The notes: generated by a model not told the origin, from the letters alone. Positions 27,040 to 36,365 are shown, counted from the stretch's first letter. The stretch is DNA of 64,000 bases from an uncultured Holdemanella sp. (GCF_934772795.1 NZ_CAKVMR010000002.1:1-64000), one strand, 5' to 3'. Made by a program: numbers and translations.

Positions 27040-27094
27040 GGAAGCTTCAAGGAATAAAAATTCTTTTCTAATATAATTATCCATGGTGATTCGC

Positions 27095-27976
27095 ATGACA
27101 AAAGAAATTCGACATTTTTCAAAAAATAAAAATCTACGCTTAATACTTTCAATTATCATGACGGTATTAAGTGCTTTTATTCAAGTATACGTGATTCAAG
27201 TCTTTATGAATCCATGCAATTTATTGTCTAGTGGATTTACCGGAGTTGCGATATTGATTCATAAGATCTGCAATTTATTTAACATCAATTTCTCTATCTC
27301 ATTAGGAATTCTTATGTTAAATATTCCGGCGGCATTATTATGTTATAAATCCGTTTCAAAACGATTTGTATTCTTAAGTTGCCTACAGTTTGGACTTGTA
27401 TCATTCTTTTTAAACATTTTCTCTTTTACTCCTTTTTTTGATGATCTAGTTCTAAACGTATTATTTGGTGGATTCTTATATGGAATTGGTATTACACTCG
27501 CTTTAAAAGCGGATGGATCTACAGGTGGTACAGACTTTATTGCCCTGTACATCTCTAATAAGATTCATAAAAGCTTATGGGATTATGTTTTTATTTTTAA
27601 TACAACTATTTTAATTATTTTCGGTCTATTCTTTGGATGGGTATATGCGGGATATTCAATTATCTTCCAATTTATTTCAACACAGACCATTTCTCGTTTC
27701 TATCATAGATATGCCCAGATTACTGTTGAAATTACAACAGAAAATCCAAGTATTATCACAAAGGCTTATACAGAAAACTTCAAACATGGTATGAGTGTCA
27801 TTGATGCGTATGGGGCTTACAGCAACAAGAAATTCTATATTTGTAAGACAGTTATTTCAAGTTATGAAGAAGCTGACGTGATCGATTGTGTATTAAATGT
27901 AGCTCCGAATGTCATTATTAACTCCTATAAGACAAATCATTTCTATGGTAAGTTCTACCATCAGCCAATTGGCTAA
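27095..27976 (+). CDS. YitT family membrane protein
   Basis: Membrane protein with five to six hydrophobic helices (about 15-195) and a C-terminal cytoplasmic DUF2179 domain (VEITTENPSIITKAY...YICKTVISSYEEADV). Family marks are PCNLLSSGFTGVAI and LKADGSTGGTDFIALYIS. The function of YitT proteins is not established; they look like small-molecule transporters. I chose the second in-frame ATG (27095), which has GGTGA five bases upstream. It is divergent from the PRD regulator and shares its operator pair, so it may be an added transporter of the island. It ends at a strong bidirectional terminator. Confidence 0.87.
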   Translation: MTKEIRHFSKNKNLRLILSIIMTVLSAFIQVYVIQVFMNPCNLLSSGFTGVAILIHKICNLFNINFSISLGILMLNIPAALLCYKSVSKRFVFLSCLQFGLVSFFLNIFSFTPFFDDLVLNVLFGGFLYGIGITLALKADGSTGGTDFIALYISNKIHKSLWDYVFIFNTTILIIFGLFFGWVYAGYSIIFQFISTQTISRFYHRYAQITVEITTENPSIITKAYTENFKHGMSVIDAYGAYSNKKFYICKTVISSYEEADVIDCVLNVAPNVIINSYKTNHFYGKFYHQPIG

Positions 27977-27983
27977 AAAGCAT

Positions 27984-28016
27984 AAAAGACGCACCTATCT
28001 GCGTCTTTTCTTTTTG
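27984..28016. terminator. Bidirectional terminator between YitT and YjbR genes
   Basis: A perfect 10-bp stem AAAAGACGCA/TGCGTCTTTT (27984-27993, 28000-28009) is followed by TCTTTTT on the plus strand and by T-rich bases on the minus strand. Confidence 0.88.
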
Positions 28017-28657
28017 GTTAAATTATAACTTTTTGAAACTAGTTCCATAATCAATGTATCCGATAATGTATCATCTAAAATCAAAGAAATCCAATATTTA
28101 TGATTCATGTGAAAGGCAGGATAAATTCCATCTACATCATATTGTTGTTCTGTTTTTAAATTCATGACATTTACCATCGCACTGTTCCCATCTTTTAAAA
28201 GGGCATCTCTTTTAATATACATAATTAAGGAAAACCATTTTCGAGTATCTAAATGGCGAAACACACCATTGTCATCATTCCATGGAAAATCGGGCTTTAC
28301 TCCATATGTTTCATGGATCAAGTTTGCGATACGATTGGCCTGTTCACTCGCAAAGAATACATCTGTACAACATGCATCCGCAATTCTTTTTAATATGGAT
28401 TTGTATGCCTCACGAACTTTACAGACATACTCTCCATCATAAGATTCTATGCGTAATGGCATATATTCTTCATCACTTAAATTATCAATGACTTTACCAG
28501 TTAAAACATCGGATATTTCAATAATAGCTTTAAAATTTGCATCCAAAAAATCTTCTGTATAAACATATATGTTATTCTCAAAAGAAAAACCAAATTCTTT
28601 CAATTTTTCAAAATCAAATTTCTTCTTTATAAAGATTTCATCCTCAATATGTATCAT
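27995..28657 (-). CDS. MmcQ/YjbR family protein with N-terminal extension
   Basis: The C-terminal half (about 110-220) carries the MmcQ/YjbR features: KPDFPWNDDNGVFRHLDTRKWFSLIMYI and HMNHKYWISLILDD, a fold that may bind DNA or small molecules. The first ~100 residues form an extra domain seen in some clostridial relatives. No enzymatic activity is known for the family. The ATG at 28657 has GGAG six bases upstream and begins just after the stop of the nitroreductase gene, so the two are coupled. Confidence 0.8.
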   Translation of the reverse strand: MIHIEDEIFIKKKFDFEKLKEFGFSFENNIYVYTEDFLDANFKAIIEISDVLTGKVIDNLSDEEYMPLRIESYDGEYVCKVREAYKSILKRIADACCTDVFFASEQANRIANLIHETYGVKPDFPWNDDNGVFRHLDTRKWFSLIMYIKRDALLKDGNSAMVNVMNLKTEQQYDVDGIYPAFHMNHKYWISLILDDTLSDTLIMELVSKSYNLTKKKRRR

Positions 28658-28658
28658 A

Positions 28659-29309
28659 TTAACTCCATTCAAAATTTGATTTTCCTGCACCAAACTCAAA
28701 GAAATATTTTCCTATACCTAAATCAACTTGTGATAAAGGTCCACTTTTCACTTTAAAACTCACTTTATTACCCACACCATTTACTATATATGGCTGTCTA
28801 TTTAACGCACTTGGTGCTAATAATAATGCTTGAATTCCAGACTTAAACCAATCTGGAACTACTCCTTGGTAATGGCTAATTTGATCAACCGTCTTTGATT
28901 TATGAGGTACACCCTGTGTTTTTCCATATCCAATCGCAATGACACCATTGACTCTAACATCTTTATCATCTAAATGTTTAAGAGCATTCTTGCCATTGAA
29001 CATGCCTCCACACCACCATGTATTTAAGCCTAGGCTTTGAACATACAAAATCAAGTCAGCACCACAATAGCCTATCTTTTCATCTAAAATTGAACATTCT
29101 TTGCCTGCAAGAATAATATAATTTTGTACTGTATGATTCGACATAATTTTAGCCAAACTAGAAATACCATCTGATTCATTCGTAACAAGTTTAAATGTTA
29201 AATCATACAATTCATTATTTTGTTCAATACGTGTATTTAATAAACCAACTAAATCCATATCTAATGGTTTATCTAAATACTTGCGTACTGTATGTCTTTT
29301 TTCTATCAT
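28659..29309 (-). CDS. Nitroreductase family protein
   Basis: A 216-residue flavoprotein-type protein. The opening RHTVRKYLDKPLD is the nitroreductase FMN-binding motif (with the family's Arg pair), GADLILYVQSLGLNTWWCGGMF is the central helix with the flavin-contact region, and APSALNRQPYIV is the late FMN motif. These proteins reduce nitro groups or quinones with NAD(P)H; the natural substrate is unknown. It starts 9 bases after the U32-like gene with a perfect AGGAGG, as part of a three-gene operon. Confidence 0.87.
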   Translation of the reverse strand: MIEKRHTVRKYLDKPLDMDLVGLLNTRIEQNNELYDLTFKLVTNESDGISSLAKIMSNHTVQNYIILAGKECSILDEKIGYCGADLILYVQSLGLNTWWCGGMFNGKNALKHLDDKDVRVNGVIAIGYGKTQGVPHKSKTVDQISHYQGVVPDWFKSGIQALLLAPSALNRQPYIVNGVGNKVSFKVKSGPLSQVDLGIGKYFFEFGAGKSNFEWS

Positions 29310-29318
29310 GTGAACCTC

Positions 29319-30206
29319 CTAAAACAAGTCTAACATTGCATCTAAATACATTGCTTCACGAACATGGATTTGATATTGTGGTTTTACCATGTAGTAAAGA
29401 ATAAATTCTAACAAAAGAGCATTTCCTAAGTCTCTTCCTTCGATTTTAAAGTTTGAATAGCCCATAGGAACATAGATATTTAAAATGTCATCTAAACTAA
29501 TAAATCCAGGACTTTCCATCACTCTAGAAAAGCGATAGCCTTCATTCGAATAAGGCGCTTTACATATATGATCCGTACAATCAATGCCCAAATTTTGTTT
29601 ACTAACTGTTTTATAACATTCCCTTCGGTCTTTACAGCCATACCAGCAGCATTCGTTACATAGAAATTCTACCTTTTGTTTATATACTTCAGATAGTGAA
29701 TTTAACTTCTCAAATTGTTTATTTAAACGAAAATCAGGGACTACATACGCAAAGTCTGGATTTTCTACTTCCTTTTTAAAATCATGAAAATCCGTTAATA
29801 CTTTTGTGGTTGAAGACACATAATATAGATTCGGATATATTTTTTTCAAATATTTCATCAATATGTCTGAATGAATAATAATCCCATTATTTGTATCTAA
29901 ATTCAACAATCGACATAATTCATTGCATTTTATATCCGATAAATGTTTTTCTTCAATCAAAGAATTACTAAATGTAAGACGAGCTGATATATTATATTTC
30001 TTCATTAAATCTAACACTTTTTTTGGATCATGATCTTCATAACTGATGCGTCCACCAGACCATATACAATTGGATGGCGAGCCATAAATAGAGCCAATCT
30101 TGCACCAGTCGTAGAAGTATTCTGGTTTATTTTTAAATAAGGGCAAAAACTTTTTATAGAATTCATAGAATTCAAATAAACCCGGTAAATGATAATATAC
30201 ATTCAT
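29319..30206 (-). CDS. U32-peptidase-like TIM-barrel protein, function unknown
   Basis: A 295-residue cytoplasmic protein. A cysteine-rich patch FLCNECCWYGCKDRREC around residues 180-200 and a late FKIEGRDLG motif resemble U32 peptidases, in which KIEGR is conserved and cysteine clusters bind iron-sulphur. The catalytic U32 signature is not otherwise clear, so I call it U32-like only. The ATG at 30206 has GAGG eight bases upstream. The promoter region holds two 15-base direct repeats. Confidence 0.5.
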   Translation of the reverse strand: MNVYYHLPGLFEFYEFYKKFLPLFKNKPEYFYDWCKIGSIYGSPSNCIWSGGRISYEDHDPKKVLDLMKKYNISARLTFSNSLIEEKHLSDIKCNELCRLLNLDTNNGIIIHSDILMKYLKKIYPNLYYVSSTTKVLTDFHDFKKEVENPDFAYVVPDFRLNKQFEKLNSLSEVYKQKVEFLCNECCWYGCKDRRECYKTVSKQNLGIDCTDHICKAPYSNEGYRFSRVMESPGFISLDDILNIYVPMGYSNFKIEGRDLGNALLLEFILYYMVKPQYQIHVREAMYLDAMLDLF

Positions 30207-30237
30207 ATTCTTAACCTCTAACAAGAGTATTTTACAC

Positions 30238-30284
30238 TTTTATGAGGGAATAATTCGAAATAATTACATTTTTATGAGGGAATA
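30238..30284. repeat. Two 15-base direct repeats upstream of the U32-like gene
   Basis: TTTTATGAGGGAATA occurs at 30238-30252 and exactly again at 30270-30284, 32 bases (about three helical turns) apart. It lies just upstream of the 30206 start, so it may be a regulator-binding pair. Confidence 0.6.
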
Positions 30285-30314
30285 TAAAAAAATCCAACCT
30301 TTCGATTGGATTTT
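30283..30314 (-). terminator. Terminator of the secA-prfB operon
   Basis: A 9-bp stem AAAATCCAA/TTGGATTTT (30289-30297, 30306-30314) is followed on the minus strand by a T-run. It overlaps the prfB stop codon. Confidence 0.85.
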
Positions 30315-31414
30315 ATTGAATTTGTGATTTTAAATACGCAAAGATGAATTCATCTAGATCTCCATCTAATACAGATTGAACTTGACTCGTTTCATATCCT
30401 GTACGAACATCTTTGACTAAGCTATATGGATGCATGACATAGCTTCGAATTTGGCTACCCCATTCATTGGCAGATTGTACGCCTTTGATTTGGGCAATCT
30501 TCTTTTCTTGTTCTTCAATTTCTAATTGATACAAACGAGATTTTAAGACACGCAAACATTCTTCTCTATTCTCATGTTGACTACGCCCATTTTGACACGT
30601 AGCTACAATACCCGTAGGTTTATGCACCATACGAACGGCACTATCCGTTTTATTGATATGCTGTCCTCCTGCACCCGAAGCACGTTTTGTTTCTACTATT
30701 AAATCTTCTGGTTTGATATCAATTTCAATTTCATCATTAAATTGAGGCATAACATCTAGACTCGCAAAAGAAGTATGTCTTCTAGCACCTGAATCAAATG
30801 GTGAAATACGAACTAAACGATGTACACCCTTTTCCGATTTCAGATAGCCATAAGCCTTATCTCCTTCGACAAGGAAAGTTACACTTTTAATACCTGCTTC
30901 ATCCCCTGGTAAATAATCGAGAACTGTTACTTTAAAGCCATGTTTTTCAGCATATCTTGTATACATACGATACAACATACTTGCCCAGTCACAAGACTCC
31001 GTTCCACCAGCTCCAGGGTGAATTTCTAAAATGGCATTGTTTTGATCATATTCATGACTTAATAAGACTTGAATTTCAAAATCCTCGAATTTCTTATCCA
31101 TATCCGCATATTCTTCTTCAGCTATCATCATTAATTCTTCATCAAATTCAGACTTTAATTCATCGGCCGTATCATTTAATGAAGTCAATTGTAAATCCAA
31201 TTCTTCATAACGATCCACAATGTCTTTTAATGCATTTTTTGCACGAATCACTTGTTGAGCCTTTTTCTGATCTTGCCAGAAATCCGGTTCTAAAGTTTGT
31301 TTATCATATTCTTCAATCTGTTTGTTTTTACTAGATAAGTCAAAGTGACTCACCTAAAGAATGTAATTTCTCTAGGTGAGTACTCACTCCTTGTTTTAAT
31401 TCATATAGTTCCAT
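30313..31414 (-). CDS. prfB: Peptide chain release factor 2, with programmed +1 frameshift
   Basis: Recognises UAA and UGA stops and releases the finished peptide. Translation starts at the ATG at 31414, overlapping the secA stop (TAATG), and after 24 codons reaches an in-frame UGA (31340-31342) in the classical slippery context CTT-TGA-C. A Shine-Dalgarno-like AGGTGAG lies 3 bases before the CTT. A +1 shift joins it to the main frame, giving a 366-residue protein as in other bacteria. Main-frame motifs are the stop-recognising [16 protein letters not shown] segment (SPF) and the catalytic [15 protein letters not shown] (GGQ). A call starting only in the second frame would lose the first 24 residues. 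Confidence 0.96.
31339..31355 (-). promoter_or_regulatory. prfB autoregulatory frameshift site
   Basis: On the minus strand the internal Shine-Dalgarno-like AGGTGAG (31349-31355) is followed by TCA and then CTT TGA C (31339-31345). When release factor 2 is scarce, ribosomes pause at UGA and slip +1 to continue. Confidence 0.93.
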
Positions 31415-33810
31415 TAAGCTGTGTGCTCCTTACGAATACGTACCTTTAATAGGAAGAATGTGATTTCACGATCAATTCTTTGATTCATTTCTTCAAACAT
31501 ATCAAATCCTTCTTGTACATATTGTTGTAGAGGGTTGTTTTGTGCATAAGAACGCAAATAGATACCACTACGTAATTTATCCATCATATCAATATGATTG
31601 ATCCAGTTACGGTCAATATTACGTAATACAACTGTCTTTTCAAAAGGTAAGAATTGACGCTTAACATCTTTGATTTCAGCTTCATATTCATTCCAAATCT
31701 TATTCACACAATATTCTTTAACTTCATCATAAGACTTTCCTTCAAGTTCATTTGCACGAATTGCCTTATCTTCAGCCATACCCATCATTTCAATAGATTT
31801 TACAACACCCGCAACCTCAATTGTTTGTTTCTTTTGATCCGATAAATTAGCTTGTAAAGTTTGTTCAATTGTTTTTTCAAATACAACACGAACCATATCA
31901 TGTACTTCATCTGCTTCTAGAATACGATTACGCTGTGCATAAATAATTTCACGCTGACGACGCAATACATCATCATAATCTAACAATTGTTTACGCATAT
32001 CAAAGTTGTATCCTTCAACACGTTTTTGAGCCATTGTGATTGATTTTGTAACTGCCTTAGATTCAATTTGTTCATCACCCATTTTTTCAAATAGCTTTTG
32101 TAGCTTGTCACCACCAAAACGAACCATCAATGAATCTTCTAAAGATACATAGAAACGTGAGAATCCAGGATCACCTTGACGACCAGAACGTCCACGTAAC
32201 TGATTATCAATACGACGAGATTCATGTCTTTCACTACCTAATACAGCTAGACCACCTAATTTACGTGATTCTTCTGTCAATTTAATATCGGTACCACGAC
32301 CAGCCATGTTAGTCGCAATTGTAACTGATTTTGGACGACCCGCCTTTGCGATGATTTCTGCTTCACGAGCATGGTTTTTCGCATTTAATACTTCATGAGG
32401 AATGTGTTCTTTATTTAATAATTGAGAAATAACCTCACTTGTTTCTACCGCAATCGTACCAACTAGAACTGGTTGTCCTGTTTCATACAAACGTTTAACT
32501 TCACGTACTAATGCAGCATATTTATCTTTCTTGTGTGCATAGATTTCATCAGGAAGATCTTTACGAGCTACTGGACGGTTTGTAGGAATCACAACAACCT
32601 TCATGTTGTAAGTTGATAAGAATTCTTCTTCTTCAGTTTTTGCGGTACCCGTCATACCAGCCAATTTCTCATATAGACGGAAGAAGTTCTGGTATGTAAT
32701 TGTTGCCAAAGTCGAAGTTTCTTCTTTGATTGGAACCCCTTCTTTAGCTTCAATAGCTTGGTGTAATCCATCAGAATATGCACGTCCTGGCATCATACGA
32801 CCTGTAAATTGATCGACGATAACAATTTCTTTTTCATCACTAACTACATATTCAACTTCACGCATCATGATGTAGTTTGCCTTTAAAGCCTGGTTAATGT
32901 GGTGAACAAGTTGTGTATGTTCAATATCGTAAAGGTTTTTGATCTTAAAGAATTTTTCTGCCTTATGAACACCATCTTCACTCAACATGATCTGACGTGT
33001 CTTTTCATCAATATCATAATCTCCAGAAATCAAAGTTTTTTCATGCGTAAACTTATCTGTTTCATATTCTGGAGCAATTAAAGTCTTCACAAAACGATCC
33101 GACTGAATATATAAGTTTGCGGTTTGTTTTTTACCACCAGAAATAATTAATGGTGTACGACTCTCATCAATTAATACAGAGTCAACCTCATCGATTACAG
33201 CCATGTGAAGTCCACGCATTACACGATCTTCCACTTCTGTAACCATGTTGTCACGCAAGTAATCAAATCCAAGTTCTGAGTTTGTTGTATAGGTAATATC
33301 ACATGCGTACGCTTCACGTTTTTCTCTTGGTTTTAAATCACGTGTATTTACACCAACTGTTAAGCCTAAGAAACGATAGATTTCACCCATCCAAGCAGCA
33401 TCACGACCAGCCAAGTATTCATTGACTGTGATTACGTGAACACCTTGACCTGCAAGAGCATTTAAGTATACACACATTGTGGCTGTCAAAGTTTTACCTT
33501 CACCTGTCTTCATTTCTGAGATATCACCTTTGTGCATCGCAATAGATCCCATAATCTGAACTTTATAAGGTTTTTCGTTGATCACACGATAGGCAGCTTC
33601 TCTAGCTGTTGCGAACGCTTCAGGAAGAAGATCATCTACAGTTTCTCCATCCGCAATTCTTTTTCTATATTCATCCGTTTTTGCACGCAACTCATCATCC
33701 GATAATGCCTGCATTTCTGGTTCATATTTTAATACTTGATCTGCAATCTTTTCCAATGCAGATAATTCTCGTTGTTCTTCTGAAAATAATTTTCCAAAAA
33801 TTCCTGCCAT
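31414..33810 (-). CDS. secA: Protein translocase ATPase SecA
   Basis: Motor of the general secretion pathway; drives preproteins through SecYEG. The 798 residues begin with GIFGKLF and show KTGEGKTL (Walker A), DEVDSVLIDE (Walker B), TGMTGTA, GRGTDIKL and NQLRGRSGRQGDPG. The usual C-terminal zinc finger that binds SecB and phospholipid is absent: the protein ends at KVRIRKEHTA. This is common in Erysipelotrichales-like and other SecB-less lineages. A good AAGGAG site precedes the start. prfB overlaps its stop by one base. Confidence 0.96.
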   Translation of the reverse strand: MAGIFGKLFSEEQRELSALEKIADQVLKYEPEMQALSDDELRAKTDEYRKRIADGETVDDLLPEAFATAREAAYRVINEKPYKVQIMGSIAMHKGDISEMKTGEGKTLTATMCVYLNALAGQGVHVITVNEYLAGRDAAWMGEIYRFLGLTVGVNTRDLKPREKREAYACDITYTTNSELGFDYLRDNMVTEVEDRVMRGLHMAVIDEVDSVLIDESRTPLIISGGKKQTANLYIQSDRFVKTLIAPEYETDKFTHEKTLISGDYDIDEKTRQIMLSEDGVHKAEKFFKIKNLYDIEHTQLVHHINQALKANYIMMREVEYVVSDEKEIVIVDQFTGRMMPGRAYSDGLHQAIEAKEGVPIKEETSTLATITYQNFFRLYEKLAGMTGTAKTEEEEFLSTYNMKVVVIPTNRPVARKDLPDEIYAHKKDKYAALVREVKRLYETGQPVLVGTIAVETSEVISQLLNKEHIPHEVLNAKNHAREAEIIAKAGRPKSVTIATNMAGRGTDIKLTEESRKLGGLAVLGSERHESRRIDNQLRGRSGRQGDPGFSRFYVSLEDSLMVRFGGDKLQKLFEKMGDEQIESKAVTKSITMAQKRVEGYNFDMRKQLLDYDDVLRRQREIIYAQRNRILEADEVHDMVRVVFEKTIEQTLQANLSDQKKQTIEVAGVVKSIEMMGMAEDKAIRANELEGKSYDEVKEYCVNKIWNEYEAEIKDVKRQFLPFEKTVVLRNIDRNWINHIDMMDKLRSGIYLRSYAQNNPLQQYVQEGFDMFEEMNQRIDREITFFLLKVRIRKEHTA

Positions 33811-33883
33811 AATTAAGTTCTCCTTTTAAAGACTATACTATATTTTAACATAGAAACGACGCGATAAATAGGGCAACTCCAAT

Positions 33884-33909
33884 AAAAAAAGAGAATTTCA
33901 CATTCTCTT
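33884..33909 (-). terminator. Terminator of the mutY-luxS operon
   Basis: An 8-bp stem AAGAGAAT/ATTCTCTT (33889-33896, 33902-33909) is followed on the minus strand by TTTTTTT. It overlaps the end of luxS. Confidence 0.85.
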
Positions 33910-34384
33910 ACACAATTTTTCTTTCGAATGGGTCACAACTCATTCCCTTCTCTAAAATATCTTTTGCCCATTCCTTAGCACCAAACAAAGAATGATCTTT
34001 GTAGTTACCACACTCTTTTTCTTCTGTACCAGGAACATCTTCCCATTCTGTAGTTGTGATGAGTTCCAATGCTTCTTTTACAGCAATCGCAACATCTTTA
34101 CTTGAATGTTTTCCCCATGCTAATAGGTGGAAGCCAGTGCGACATCCAAATGGTGAACAATCTAAATAGCCAGAAATTCTTGGACGAAGATATAATGCGA
34201 ACAAATGTTCTAAAGTATGCATAACTCCGGTTGGAATCTCTTGTCGATTTGGCTGACATAAGCGAACATCAAAATTGGATACAATATCTCCATGAGGTCC
34301 TTTTTCTTCACTAATCAAACGCACATAAGGTGCTTTTACTTTAGTGTGATCTAAAGTAAAACTTTCAATTTCTACTTTTTCCAT
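33908..34384 (-). CDS. luxS: S-ribosylhomocysteine lyase (autoinducer-2 synthase)
   Basis: Splits S-ribosylhomocysteine into homocysteine and the AI-2 precursor DPD in the activated methyl cycle. The 158 residues contain the metal motif HTLEH (His56, His60 with catalytic Glu59), the nucleophile Cys81 in FGCRTGF and the third ligand Cys125 in KECGNYKDH. It overlaps the 3' end of mutY by 13 bases and ends with a terminator. Whether AI-2 is used as a signal here cannot be judged. Confidence 0.96.
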   Translation of the reverse strand: MEKVEIESFTLDHTKVKAPYVRLISEEKGPHGDIVSNFDVRLCQPNRQEIPTGVMHTLEHLFALYLRPRISGYLDCSPFGCRTGFHLLAWGKHSSKDVAIAVKEALELITTTEWEDVPGTEEKECGNYKDHSLFGAKEWAKDILEKGMSCDPFERKIV

Positions 34385-35358
34385 AAATACTCCTTTACTT
34401 GTTTCATAAACGGCATAAACGCACTCGGTAAAGCGATATGCTCTTCTATTTCTTCAATTGTTTTATAATTTGAATCTTCCATATCTACTATACACAACGT
34501 TGCATCCATATGCCACTCTACATGTGAAAAAATATGTATATAAGGTTCTAGTTCAATACTTTCTATAATATATTCTGGTTTCATTTCATCAAAACCATAA
34601 AGTCCCGCCAACAAGCCTGTATCTGCTCTTTTTACAACATGAATTCGATCTTGATACATCCAAATGTATACATGTTTATACTCGATTTTACGTGCCTTTT
34701 TCTTTGGTTTATAAGGCAAAGAAGCAGGATCTGAAGCTTCACAATATGTTTTGATTGGACAAATATCACACCTTGGACTTTTGGGAATACAAATAAGTGC
34801 TCCTAGTTCCATCAACGCTTGATTATAGTAAGAAATCTCTTCTTTGGAAGGAAGACTTTCATCTACTAACTGTTCAATCTGTTTTTTCACACTTGTCTTA
34901 GTAACATCCTCACAAATATTATACAACCTAGAAAATACACGAATCACATTTCCATCGACTGCACTCACTCTTTGCCCATACGCAATGGAAGCTATAGCTC
35001 CTGCAGTATATGGACCAATTCCAGGGAGTTTTAATAATTCTTCTTTTGTACGAGGCAATTTCCCACCATATTTATCAACACATTCAATGGCACACTTCTT
35101 AATATTTTTACAACGCGAATAATAGCCTAATCCTTGCCACAGCTTATTTAACTTTTCATCATCACATTTGGCGACGCTCTCAATATCTGGCAACTGTTGT
35201 ATCCATCTTTTAAAATAGGGAAGCATAGCCTCGATGCGAGTTTGTTGGGCCATAATCTCACTAATCCATATTTCATAGGAATCTTTCTTTAAGCGAAATT
35301 CTAAAGGACGATGATTTTTAATATACCAGTCGATTAAATCTTTTTGAAATTCTTTCAT
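34372..35358 (-). CDS. mutY: A/G-specific adenine DNA glycosylase
   Basis: Removes adenine paired with 8-oxoguanine. The 328 residues show the catalytic helix ([16 protein letters not shown], Glu), the helix-hairpin-helix [18 protein letters not shown] followed by the catalytic AVDGNVIRV aspartate, the iron-sulphur cluster set C-x6-C-x2-C-x5-C ([17 protein letters not shown]), and a NUDIX-like C-terminal domain. The start is unusual: the ATG at 35358 comes just after a terminator hairpin and no ribosome site is visible, while longer in-frame starts would lie inside the hairpin. Expression may depend on read-through from manA. Confidence 0.93.
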   Translation of the reverse strand: MKEFQKDLIDWYIKNHRPLEFRLKKDSYEIWISEIMAQQTRIEAMLPYFKRWIQQLPDIESVAKCDDEKLNKLWQGLGYYSRCKNIKKCAIECVDKYGGKLPRTKEELLKLPGIGPYTAGAIASIAYGQRVSAVDGNVIRVFSRLYNICEDVTKTSVKKQIEQLVDESLPSKEEISYYNQALMELGALICIPKSPRCDICPIKTYCEASDPASLPYKPKKKARKIEYKHVYIWMYQDRIHVVKRADTGLLAGLYGFDEMKPEYIIESIELEPYIHIFSHVEWHMDATLCIVDMEDSNYKTIEEIEEHIALPSAFMPFMKQVKEYLWKK

Positions 35359-35360
35359 AA

Positions 35361-35390
35361 TTAAAAAGAAGCAGGGAATTAAACCCTGCT
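35361..35390 (-). terminator. Terminator-like hairpin between manA and mutY
   Basis: A 7-bp stem AGCAGGG/CCCTGCT (35370-35376, 35384-35390), with the manA stop codon in its loop, is followed on the minus strand by TTCTTTTT. The mutY start is three bases further on. Confidence 0.8.
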
Positions 35391-36341
35391 GTAGATCCAT
35401 TGGCAGTTTCCTGTGATTTTTACATCACCACTATTCGCATCAATAAATACAGAATCGCCTTTATTTACTTCTAAAGTTGTACCATTATTTTCAATTGTCG
35501 CACTACCCTCAATCAACAAGATAGAACCAAAGCTTTCATCATCAACATGAAGTGTAGTTGTACCATTCAACGTAGATTCATATGTTGTAAAGTATTCGCA
35601 AGTTGCCAAACGAACAGTATCACAATCCCCATTCTTTTCTTCTGGACCACATGGTTTGAAATCCGATTCAATTGGGCTTAAATTAGAAACATCAATTGCC
35701 TTTTGAATATGTAATTCACGAGGTTTTCCGTCTTTTCCAACACGTCCAAAATCATAAACACGATATGTTGTGTTTGAATTTTGTTGAATCTCACAAATCT
35801 GAATACCAGCACCAATCGCATGAATTGTACCCGACTTAATAAAGAAAACATCTCCCTTATGTACCGGAACAGCTTTTAACACATCTAATAAAGTATTATC
35901 TTGAATTCGACGTTCAAACTCTTCTTTAGTAATTTCTTTATTTACACCAAAATATAAAAATGAATCTGGTTCACAATCTAAGATGTACCACATTTCAGTC
36001 TTACCATATTCATGTTCAACACGAAGTGCATATTCATTATCTGGGTGAACCTGAATCGATAATGGTTGTTTGGCATCAATAAATTTAATTAAGATTGGAA
36101 AAAATTCAAATGTATTTCCTTTTGTTCCTAAAACACACTTTCCTTTTTTCTCCAAATATTCAGGGAAAGACAAGCCTTCATATTCGCCACTAGCTACAAT
36201 ACTTGGACCATCTGGATGCACAGACAATTCCCAGCTCTCCGCAACTGGATCCATATCTGTTTTTTTACCATAGTTTTCTTTTAGTTTAGTACCACCCCAT
36301 AGGTAGTCTTTAAATGCTGGATTTAACTTAATAATTGACAT
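35379..36341 (-). CDS. manA: Mannose-6-phosphate isomerase, class I
   Basis: Interconverts mannose-6-phosphate and fructose-6-phosphate, feeding mannose into glycolysis or supplying GDP-mannose. The 320-residue cupin-fold enzyme shows the zinc-binding QVHPDNEYA and GKTEMWYI (His, Glu) and a later HAIGAGIQICEIQQNS segment. It stands alone with a consensus promoter and a GAGG site. PTS-imported mannose would yield its substrate. Confidence 0.94.
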   Translation of the reverse strand: MSIIKLNPAFKDYLWGGTKLKENYGKKTDMDPVAESWELSVHPDGPSIVASGEYEGLSFPEYLEKKGKCVLGTKGNTFEFFPILIKFIDAKQPLSIQVHPDNEYALRVEHEYGKTEMWYILDCEPDSFLYFGVNKEITKEEFERRIQDNTLLDVLKAVPVHKGDVFFIKSGTIHAIGAGIQICEIQQNSNTTYRVYDFGRVGKDGKPRELHIQKAIDVSNLSPIESDFKPCGPEEKNGDCDTVRLATCEYFTTYESTLNGTTTLHVDDESFGSILLIEGSATIENNGTTLEVNKGDSVFIDANSGDVKITGNCQWIYSRV

Positions 36342-36365
36342 TTTATGTACCTCACTTCTAGCTCT

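Noticed and set aside
30313..31353. prfB start at the GTG at 31353
   Set aside because: This lies after the frameshift; the true start at 31414 gives the family's usual length and keeps the CTT-TGA-C site.
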